Assembly (NCBI GenBank): GCA_030612485.1
Contig: JAUWNS010000027.1
Coordinates: 1 to 19,499 of the forward strand
Length of the DNA stretch: 19,499 nucleotides
Direction: 5' to 3'
Source of the DNA: Candidatus Bipolaricaulota bacterium
GTDB lineage: Bacteria > Bipolaricaulota > Bipolaricaulia > UBA7950 > UBA9294
Position 1 is the stretch's first letter, and each line of letters begins with the position of its first letter. A program made the position numbers and the translations under genes. The notes under the pieces are model-generated. The model worked only from the letters and a program-made list of their open reading frames with translations. It had not been told where the DNA came from and made no database searches. Of this stretch, positions 14,158 through 19,499 are shown piece by piece.

Positions 14158-15129
14158 ATGAAGCGAGTTGTGCTAGTAATAGCTATCGTGTTCTGCCTTT
14201 TCGCTTTAAGCCCGAGCCCGAGCGCGTTTTCCCAGGTGAATTCATCAACTTCTCAACAAGAACATCCCGCAAGTTATGAAACGCTGGATGGCGGTGTAAT
14301 TTCGGTCGAGGAATTCACACAGGGCCGTTGGGCGCTGGGCTTTATAGTGTCTCCAGGGTGTCCCGCTTGCGAGAAAGTTGTCGAATGGTTTGAGCAAGCA
14401 GCCCAGGCGTTCCCCGAGGTTAAGTTCCTTCTTATCGCCTCAGCCGCAACGCCAGAAGTAAGAGAGCTGGTGAAAACCCACGCGCCGGGGATACCGGTCC
14501 TCCTCGATCAGGATGGTGTGCTAGGAACAGAGCTTGAGATCAAACGAGCGCCCACCGTGTTTTTGAGTGCAGAGGGAATGTACATAACCCGGCTTGATTG
14601 GCCATTCACAGAAGGAAAACTCCTGAGGGAACTCGCACAGTCATTATTGATCAAGTTCCCTAACCCACGGGATCTTCTCGGGAAGCAGGCTCCCAACTTC
14701 TCTGCCGTGAATCTGAACGGTGACAAGATTGGCCTAGCTGATTTTCCTCGGCCACTTCTTCTAGCATTCTTGGCCGCAAACTGTCCATCCTGTTGGGATG
14801 TTCTTCCGTCTTTGTTGGAGCTTCCTAATGATGTGGCTGCTGGAATTGTGATTCCAGTGAGACAAAGTCGCCTCTCCACTGAGCATTGGGAAAAGCTGGA
14901 ACAATTCCAACAGAAAGCAAGCGAACAAGGAAAGCAGGTGGCTGTCGTTTTGGATAAGTGGTCCAAAGAGGGAGGCTTTAAGATTCTCTTGGCTTATAAG
15001 ATAAAAGCAACTCCTACTTTTATATTAGTGGGAAAGGAAAACATTATAGACTGGGTTTTAGAGGGGCCCATTGAAGGGGGTGATCTCGCGGATGCAATAG
15101 CGAAAGCATTGAAAGGGATGAATAGGTAA
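14158..15129 (+). CDS. Exported protein with two thioredoxin-like domains
   Basis: A 323-residue protein with a Sec signal peptide (residues 1 to about 25, ending near PSAFS). The first thioredoxin-like domain (about 38-165) has active site C68-P-A-C71 in SPGCPAC and cis-Pro132 in RAPTVF. The second (about 175-320) has C209-P-S-C212 in AANCPSC and cis-Pro286 in ATPTFILV. Both domains keep a redox-active CxxC, so it likely handles disulfides or electron transfer outside the cytoplasm. The second begins like TlpA/AhpC-type domains (GKQAPNFSAVNLNGDKIGLADF). GGTGAT serves as a modest ribosome site. The next gene, 31 bases on, encodes a ten-cysteine exported protein, its obvious candidate client. 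Codons are AT-richer than in neighbouring housekeeping genes. Domain calls are strong; the client is inferred. Confidence 0.88.
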   Translation: MKRVVLVIAIVFCLFALSPSPSAFSQVNSSTSQQEHPASYETLDGGVISVEEFTQGRWALGFIVSPGCPACEKVVEWFEQAAQAFPEVKFLLIASAATPEVRELVKTHAPGIPVLLDQDGVLGTELEIKRAPTVFLSAEGMYITRLDWPFTEGKLLRELAQSLLIKFPNPRDLLGKQAPNFSAVNLNGDKIGLADFPRPLLLAFLAANCPSCWDVLPSLLELPNDVAAGIVIPVRQSRLSTEHWEKLEQFQQKASEQGKQVAVVLDKWSKEGGFKILLAYKIKATPTFILVGKENIIDWVLEGPIEGGDLADAIAKALKGMNR

Positions 15130-15160
15130 ACCTATCCAGAGATTTTGAAAGGAGGTTGCG

Positions 15161-15613
15161 ATGGTTACAAAAAAACGTCGAGTGTTGTGGGCAATAGCGG
15201 TTTTAACCTTATTGCTGTCGCTATTTGGGACGATTGGATATGCTACCCAGTCAGCCCCTTCTGATGGAAGTGCGGCGTATGCGTCTACAACTTCGCAAGA
15301 GAAGCCGGGATCAAGTCCAAAGCTGTACTGTTGGACCGACTACTACCGTGAAACAGGACCTTGGTTTTTCCTCAAAATAGATACATATATGTGCTACCAT
15401 ACCTGGCGATGCAACTTCTTTATTGATAAAGGTTGCTATGCAAACGAAATATGGCAAAGGATAGTCTACGAGTGGTCGCGTCAATGTTGCGAGGAGGGCG
15501 GAATCCCTTGGTGTGGTCCGTGGTCTGGCCCGCGTGTGTATACACAGGAAACAGAAAGGCACCAATTCCTTTACTGTTACTGCCATGGAGCAAGCGCTAG
15601 TGGCTGCTATTAG
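15161..15613 (+). CDS. Exported ten-cysteine protein of unrecognised family (candidate secreted disulfide-rich peptide)
   Basis: A 150-residue protein preceded by AAAGGAGG six bases before the ATG, the best ribosome site in the island. KKRR plus a hydrophobic run to GYA gives a Sec signal ending near residue 28, followed by a Ser/Ala/Thr-rich linker (30-53). The C-terminal part from residue 55 is packed with aromatics and ten cysteines: 57, 78, 84, 92, 109, 110, 118, 139, 141 and 149, including CC and CYC. The even number, export signal and adjacent thioredoxin protein suggest five disulfides. I recognise no family. It could be an antimicrobial or signalling peptide precursor cut at the linker, a surface protein, or a cofactor-bearing subunit. 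It has no metal-site pattern such as CxxCH. Seven Trp in the mature part is unusual. Confidence 0.7.
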   Translation: MVTKKRRVLWAIAVLTLLLSLFGTIGYATQSAPSDGSAAYASTTSQEKPGSSPKLYCWTDYYRETGPWFFLKIDTYMCYHTWRCNFFIDKGCYANEIWQRIVYEWSRQCCEEGGIPWCGPWSGPRVYTQETERHQFLYCYCHGASASGCY

Positions 15614-15615
15614 GG

Positions 15616-15638
15616 TCCTAAAGGATGTATTCTTAGGA
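15616..15638 (+). other. Short hairpin just after the Cys-rich gene
   Basis: TCCTAA (15616-15621) and TTAGGA (15633-15638) form a 6-bp stem three bases after the stop codon. It may stabilise the 3' end of the upstream message. Confidence 0.3.
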
Positions 15639-15681
15639 TAATCACAGAAGAGCTTACCTGACGGCCTGGAGGAGTTGGAAT

Positions 15682-15733
15682 AATCCGGTCCTTTGTCATA
15701 TATTTCTGAACACGGAGTGACAAGGACCGGATT
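15682..15733 (+). terminator. Long inverted repeat between the Cys-rich gene and the exporter genes
   Basis: AATCCGGTCCTTTGTCA (15682-15698) pairs with TGACAAGGACCGGATT (15718-15733): 16 base pairs with one bulged T and a 19-base loop. It is followed by GTTTATG, so the T-run is weak. It may act as a leaky terminator or processing hairpin that keeps the exporter below the level of the Cys-rich product. It ends five bases before the nearest ATG of the permease gene. Confidence 0.6.
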
Positions 15734-15742
15734 GTTTATGCG

Positions 15743-17398
15743 ATGAGACACCTAATCTGGCTTGAAACGAAAGCAATACTTCGGCGACCAACCTGGATTT
15801 TTCTGGTTGCCTTTTCCGCGTGGATTTTCTTCACTGGGCTATTTGCAGGGAAGTTAACTCCGGAGATTTCCCTTGGCTTGGATCACCCCTTCCTTGCCCC
15901 CGCACAAGGCCTTTTCTCTTTGGGAGGATGGGGACGTGCTATCCTTTTAAGCCTGGAGATGTTCGGCGGTATCCTCCTTTGCTCTTTTACTGCACTCATC
16001 GCTGTTAGTCCTCTATATTCCGAGATCGCTCATCGCGAGGTCCTCTGGTCCACGGTTGGCGCAGGGAAAATTCGCTTGCTCGGGGCAAAGCTAATCGCTG
16101 TGGGATCTACGGCCACTTTTTTGTTGGCGCTTGGCGCTGGCGCCTTCTTCCTAAACCCAGCCACTAGAGAAATCATTGTTGCTGCCGGAGGACAGTACAT
16201 CCCCATTTACCTTGTTTTAGCCTGGCTTCGTGTGTTGATCTGGGTGGCATTAGCCATGTTTTTCTTCTACCTCACTCATTCCCGTTGGGGGACTATCGGG
16301 ATCGTCACCGCGCTCCAGGTAGCTTGGTTTGGGGTGGCCGGATTCTGGGGAGCCCCTAACCTACGGATCCTGCTCCATCGAAACTTCTTGGCATGGGACT
16401 TCATAGGTCCATTCTCGCCCCTTGGTCTGATCCCTCCGGTCTTCTTCTTACAAGCAGGGATTCTCCTCGGGATCATTCTTGTCCTTATTGGAGTGACGTT
16501 CTTGCTCCGTAGGCGCTTCCCAGAATGGACCGGGGTAAAGAATATCACGGTCGAGGTGGTACTTATCCTTGGAACCGTCCTTGCGCTAGGTGCGGGAGGA
16601 GTGGCTACGTGGGAGGTCAATAATCATATAGCTCCATTTACAGCAACGGCCCTTTGGGAAGGGGAAGTCCCCTTTGCAAAGCCGTACATCTGGAGTAAAG
16701 ACGGAATACTCCTTGTTTACCCGGGTACGTACATGGCCGTTCGCCTGCCTACAAAAGAGAACGCTCCTGCCTGGATAGATGAACTAACCGGGGTTAGGAA
16801 AGTGTGCCGCTACGACCTGGGGCAAAGCATTCTCACAGGTCACCTCGGCTCAAGTAACATGCGAACAGGTTCACAGTCCGTGACCTTACTTTATCCACCT
16901 AACTGTCCCTACTCACCCGAGCTTGAAGGGGCGGTCCGGCAGCTCCACGAGAAAAGCCAACCATTGGTAAAGCGATCTCAAATCTGGGAAGATGGAACCC
17001 CAGAGCTTACTATCCTATGGCCCGACGATTTTTTCCTTGACTCAGCTATTTACTATCTCCCCGGCAAGCTCTTAATTCCTTATTCTTGTTTATCAAAGAC
17101 GATGCTGGCCAAACAATGGGAAGCAGCCTGGGCACTGACCGAAAGCTCCGGCTTGGATAAACCAACCCGGGCGTACCTTAGCCTTTATCTGATGGCGGGA
17201 GCGGATGAGAAAGAGGTGAATAGAACCCTGGAAAAGCTCCGTCTTTTTGCTGAAGGTAAGATAAAGTGGTGGCTTCATCCACTCTATCGGTACGTGCGTG
17301 ATCGTGAAGCAGCAATGCGTACTTCTCAGGACTGGCAAAAGGGGGAGACGATGGGGCACGTAAATTTCATCCGCTCCCTTCTTAAAAGGAGCCCGTGA
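15743..17398 (+). CDS. ABC-2 type exporter permease with a large C-terminal soluble domain
   Basis: A 551-residue protein. The first half has about seven membrane helices (near 17-36, 66-90, 113-136, 153-177, 183-201, 231-254 and 269-290) with the ABC-2 layout, including SPLYSEIAHREVLWSTVGAGKIRLLGAKL after helix 2, the usual coupling-helix region. The last 260 residues are soluble, with WDGILLVYPG-like beta segments and helices from about 450, reminiscent of the peptidase-like domain fused to some ABC-2 permeases; I see no HExxH zinc motif, so any such domain would be inactive. The start lacks a good ribosome site: ATG 15743 is used, and ATG 15738 is out of frame. Its stop overlaps the start of the ATPase gene. 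It probably exports the Cys-rich product or gives self-protection. Confidence 0.75.
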   Translation: MRHLIWLETKAILRRPTWIFLVAFSAWIFFTGLFAGKLTPEISLGLDHPFLAPAQGLFSLGGWGRAILLSLEMFGGILLCSFTALIAVSPLYSEIAHREVLWSTVGAGKIRLLGAKLIAVGSTATFLLALGAGAFFLNPATREIIVAAGGQYIPIYLVLAWLRVLIWVALAMFFFYLTHSRWGTIGIVTALQVAWFGVAGFWGAPNLRILLHRNFLAWDFIGPFSPLGLIPPVFFLQAGILLGIILVLIGVTFLLRRRFPEWTGVKNITVEVVLILGTVLALGAGGVATWEVNNHIAPFTATALWEGEVPFAKPYIWSKDGILLVYPGTYMAVRLPTKENAPAWIDELTGVRKVCRYDLGQSILTGHLGSSNMRTGSQSVTLLYPPNCPYSPELEGAVRQLHEKSQPLVKRSQIWEDGTPELTILWPDDFFLDSAIYYLPGKLLIPYSCLSKTMLAKQWEAAWALTESSGLDKPTRAYLSLYLMAGADEKEVNRTLEKLRLFAEGKIKWWLHPLYRYVRDREAAMRTSQDWQKGETMGHVNFIRSLLKRSP

Positions 17399-18246
17399 TG
17401 ATAAAGGCAGAGAAGCTAACCAAAGAATACGGGCGTATAGCAGCGCTCAGAGGGATCACCGTTGCAGTTGAAAATGGGGTTTTTGGTCTTCTCGGTCCAA
17501 ACGGCGCAGGGAAGACCACCTTCATCCGCATCATAGCTACTCTCCTCCCTCCAAGCTCGGGAAAAGCAACTGTGTTCGATCACGATGTTGTGCACGATAG
17601 GATCGCCATCCGTAAGATGCTCGGCTACCTTCCACAAGAATTTGGGGCCTATCCCAAGCTCACCGGCCGGGAGTACCTGGAGTACATCGCTGCCCTTAAA
17701 GGGATTCGCCGGCCCAAAAGACAGATAGACGGGTTGCTTGCTCAATCTCACTTGACTGATGTGGCTCGTCGAAAAGTGACCTCTTTCTCCGGGGGGATGC
17801 TCAGGCGCCTTGGGATTGCTCAGTCGCTCCTTGGTAATCCCAAGGTGCTCCTCGTGGATGAACCCACCGGAGGACTTGATCCCGAGGAGCGGGTGCGATT
17901 TCGCGATTTTCTTATGGGACTTTCCGGCGATCGCATCGTTGTGCTCTCCACGCACCTTGTGGAGGACGTAGCCATGGCCTGCGAGCGGCTGGTAGTACTT
18001 AGAGGTGGGAAGATCCTCTATCAGGGGACGGTGAACGGCTTGCTCGAGCTCTACAAGGGCAAGGTCTACGAGGTGGGGGTGCTGGAGGAAAAGACTAAAG
18101 GGAAGTTGGATGCTTGGGGGGATCGCGTGCTCACCACAAAGCGGGTGGACAGTGGCCGGGCGGTACGTCTGCTGGGGGAGGTGGAAGGGGCTCGGCCAGT
18201 TACCCCAAGCCTGGAGGACGCCTACCTCGCCCTCATCCGCTCGTGA
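17398..18246 (+). CDS. ABC exporter ATP-binding protein
   Basis: A 282-residue ATPase with every ABC motif in order: Walker A GPNGAGKTT (Lys39), Q-loop GYLPQEFGAYPKLTGREYLEYIAAL, signature SFSGGMLRRLGIAQ, Walker B VLLVDEPTGGLDPEER and H-loop STHLVEDV. The C-terminal 75 residues are the variable extension seen in ABC-2 and bacitracin-resistance-type ATPases. It energises the permeases on either side. ATG 17398 is chosen over GTG 17395 because AGGAG lies six bases before it; it overlaps the permease stop (TGATG). The final codons overlap the next gene as GTGA, so the three are translationally coupled. Confidence 0.95.
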   Translation: MIKAEKLTKEYGRIAALRGITVAVENGVFGLLGPNGAGKTTFIRIIATLLPPSSGKATVFDHDVVHDRIAIRKMLGYLPQEFGAYPKLTGREYLEYIAALKGIRRPKRQIDGLLAQSHLTDVARRKVTSFSGGMLRRLGIAQSLLGNPKVLLVDEPTGGLDPEERVRFRDFLMGLSGDRIVVLSTHLVEDVAMACERLVVLRGGKILYQGTVNGLLELYKGKVYEVGVLEEKTKGKLDAWGDRVLTTKRVDSGRAVRLLGEVEGARPVTPSLEDAYLALIRS

Positions 18247-18869
18247 TCCGCTACTTAGTTTATGAGGTTAGACTTGCGCTTCACCCGGCGATATGGCTTC
18301 TCCCCGGCTTTCTGGCCATCCTGCGGCTTACCGGGGCGATCCAACCGAAATCCGGGGGATGGCTCGGCTTCTTGGAGATTATGTTCCCCTTGCTTTTCCC
18401 CTTGCTCTCCTTTTCACTTCTCGCCCAAGAGAAGAACTGGAACACCTTGGAGGTGTGGGCTTCCACCCCGCGAAGAAAAGCGATTTCTCTTCTTGTTCGC
18501 TACCTTGTGGTGCTGTTTCCCCTGTTTGCGACAGCGGTAGCCGCCGTTCGACCGGAGGACTGGCTTCTTCTCCTTGCCCCCGGACTCCTACTCGGGGGCT
18601 TCACCTTGGCCGTAGGCTTGGCTTTAGGAGAAGAGGTAGGTTTGGGGGCGGGGCTTTCTTGGTGGGGTGTCTCCTTCATCCTGGCGATCGCCAAGTCGGA
18701 GCTTCTTGGCCACAAGGCCTTAAGGTGGTTTGCGCTTGTGCTTTTCTCCTCCTCCCTTTCCCCACAAGAAGAGTTTCTCAGAAAGTGGGTGCAGCTTGGA
18801 GTGGGGCTCCTATTGCTCCTCTTGGCACTAGAGGTAGCAGAGCACAAACGCTCATGGAAGACACGCTGA
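18243..18869 (+). CDS. Second ABC-2 type permease subunit
   Basis: A 208-residue hydrophobic protein starting with GTG at 18243, overlapping the ATPase TGA (GTGA). About six membrane helices are visible. FSLLAQEKNWNTLEVWASTPRRKAISLLVRYL after the second hydrophobic segment matches the ABC-2/CcmB-type coupling region (E..GTLE.L...P). It is short and lacks a soluble domain, and probably pairs with the 551-residue permease as a heterodimer around the ATPase. It is the last gene of the exporter; its C terminus (EVAEHKRSWKTR) is basic and cytoplasmic. Longer upstream readings only run through the ATPase gene in another frame. Confidence 0.8.
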   Translation: MIRYLVYEVRLALHPAIWLLPGFLAILRLTGAIQPKSGGWLGFLEIMFPLLFPLLSFSLLAQEKNWNTLEVWASTPRRKAISLLVRYLVVLFPLFATAVAAVRPEDWLLLLAPGLLLGGFTLAVGLALGEEVGLGAGLSWWGVSFILAIAKSELLGHKALRWFALVLFSSSLSPQEEFLRKWVQLGVGLLLLLLALEVAEHKRSWKTR

Positions 18870-18931
18870 TAAAAAATCGTTATGTAATGAGCGAAGTAAC
18901 AGATTGTGCTTTTCGAGCTTATGTGCATTCC

Positions 18932-19051
18932 GTCCTCACCCTGCACATCGGAAGCGCCACCGTGGTGACCCGTCGCGCCCTTGCCAAGATCGCCGTTGAC
19001 AACGTCCTGTCTATCCTTGCCGGCGAAAAACCACTCAATCCTGTTACTTAA
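18932..19051 (+). pseudogene. 3' fragment of a second gyaR allele (right copy of the 120-bp repeat)
   Basis: Reads [43 protein letters not shown] sequence, 31 of 39 residues identical to the gyaR C terminus, including the catalytic-His segment and stop. Upstream of 18932 similarity ends abruptly and no start or ribosome site suits it. The stop codon overlaps that of the convergent CQLGCF gene (TTACTTAA), so this is probably the undisturbed junction. The frame is open upstream only by chance, antiphase to the permease gene. Confidence 0.85.
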
Positions 19052-19430
19052 AGCAACCGAGCTGACAGTCTGAGATGCGCAGCCCCAGTGTCTCGATCGC
19101 ACCTGCAATCTCGATCTTCGTAAGCTTTCGTTCGGAAGCGATCTCCCAAGCAACGCGACAGGGAACCTTACCCTCGACGAGACGAGAGGAGATTACTTCC
19201 TTCAGTGCTCCTGATACCTCTGCAGCCGGCTTTACTATCCTTCGCTCTCCGAGATCGTCGTAGCCGAACAGGCCGAGCTGACAACGGGAGATCTTGATCG
19301 ATTGGCGTGTCGCTTCATTGCCGATAGCTCGTGGAGAAAGACCGTGCTCCTCTGCGATCGCGAACGCCCACGAACACGGGAGCCTTCCGTTGATCAACGC
19401 TCTTCGGATCGCTTCCGCCAATCTCGTCAC
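19044..19430 (-). CDS. Small two-repeat protein with conserved CQLG motifs, function unknown
   Basis: A 128-residue protein made of two similar units of about 55 residues. Unit 1 is near residues 5-56 (INGRLPCSWAFAIAEEHGLSPRAIG ... KISRCQLGLFGY); unit 2 is near 75-128 (VEGKVPCRVAWEIASERKLTKIEIA ... RISDCQLGCFK). Each has Gly-[KR]-x-Pro-Cys, a helical A.xIA..xxL segment like a helix-turn-helix, and [KR]IS.CQLG.F. The paired cysteines (19 and 50; 91 and 122, plus 126) could bind a metal or Fe-S centre. I have seen similar single-unit proteins in anaerobes but know no function. The GTG at 19430 has GAGGAGG five bases upstream. The gene converges on the gyaR remnant. The 69 bases upstream of it to the window edge show no clear feature. 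Confidence 0.75.
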   Translation of the reverse strand: MTRLAEAIRRALINGRLPCSWAFAIAEEHGLSPRAIGNEATRQSIKISRCQLGLFGYDDLGERRIVKPAAEVSGALKEVISSRLVEGKVPCRVAWEIASERKLTKIEIAGAIETLGLRISDCQLGCFK

Positions 19431-19499
19431 GGAGACCTCCTCATCACCTATTCTCCGGTCCCCGAGGGAGCACCGACTGTTTTACCCAACCCTTTTAGG

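Noticed and set aside
14040..14279. 79-codon frame overlapping the island promoter
   Set aside because: It would run through the promoter and the start of the thioredoxin gene in another frame, with no ribosome site.
15161..15613. Reading the Cys-rich protein as a sactipeptide or lanthipeptide precursor
   Set aside because: No radical SAM or lanthionine synthetase gene is nearby, and it has a Sec signal peptide rather than a cytosolic leader.
17050..17200. Possible active M1-type peptidase site in the permease C-terminal domain
   Set aside because: The segment reads LAKQWEAAW with no HExxH and no downstream zinc ligand; at most a degenerate relative.
18293..18931. Plus-strand frame leading into the gyaR-like tail, which might suggest a fusion gene
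   Set aside because: The upstream part is a shifted reading of the second permease gene and is low-complexity Arg/Pro/Gly-rich; only 18932-19051 has homology to gyaR.

Overview
The window reads as a bacterial chromosome segment: sigma70-type promoters with 17-18 bp spacers, strong GGAGG ribosome sites, rho-independent terminators and bacterial housekeeping enzymes. Coding is GC-rich and dense, with many GTG starts and 4-17 base overlaps. A Thermotoga-type mono-cluster ferredoxin, a short S-adenosylhomocysteinase, a geranylgeranyl-reductase-like flavoprotein and two TatT-like proteins suggest a deep-branching anaerobe, perhaps a thermophile such as Bipolaricaulota/Acetothermia. That taxonomic guess is inference only.

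Region 1 (1-7400, all minus strand). Transcription runs right to left: mono-cluster ferredoxin (own promoter, clean terminator), then a patatin-like lipase, an EamA transporter and S-adenosylhomocysteinase. A carboxy-terminal protease (S41), glycerol-3-phosphate dehydrogenase (gpsA), a geranylgeranyl reductase family flavoprotein and the start of an O-antigen ligase-like membrane protein follow. Tight spacing and GTGA overlaps mark operons. The theme is envelope, lipid and methyl-cycle metabolism.

Region 2 (7400-12250). Two tandem, diverged, exported TatT-like paralogues each have their own promoter, with a terminator after the second. A minus-strand NifX-like protein follows, with a broken 4Fe-4S ferredoxin tail just upstream of it. 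Then comes a divergent 654-residue TPR protein.

Region 3 (12315-13731). RNase HI overlaps a 2-hydroxyacid dehydrogenase (GyaR-like).

Region 4 (13732-18930) is the most unusual part. It is an island of somewhat AT-richer sequence between two copies of one convergent gene junction. On the left is intact gyaR plus a fragment of the 3' end of a 'CQLGCF' gene. On the right is a fragment of the gyaR 3' end plus the intact CQLGCF gene. The island encodes an exported protein with two thioredoxin domains, an exported protein with ten cysteines and no family I recognise, and a three-gene ABC-2 exporter. Its promoter has perfect TTGACA and TATAAT boxes separated by a spacer holding nine consecutive G, the architecture of a phase-variable promoter. 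A long inverted repeat separates the Cys-rich gene from the exporter genes. I read this as a candidate undescribed secreted disulfide-rich peptide system: precursor, redox folding helper and exporter or immunity pump, with switchable expression. A 264-bp insertion bounded by an 8-bp direct repeat sits at its left edge.

Region 5 (19044-19430, minus) is a small two-repeat protein with the CQLG motif. No tRNA, rRNA, CRISPR array or transposase was seen.
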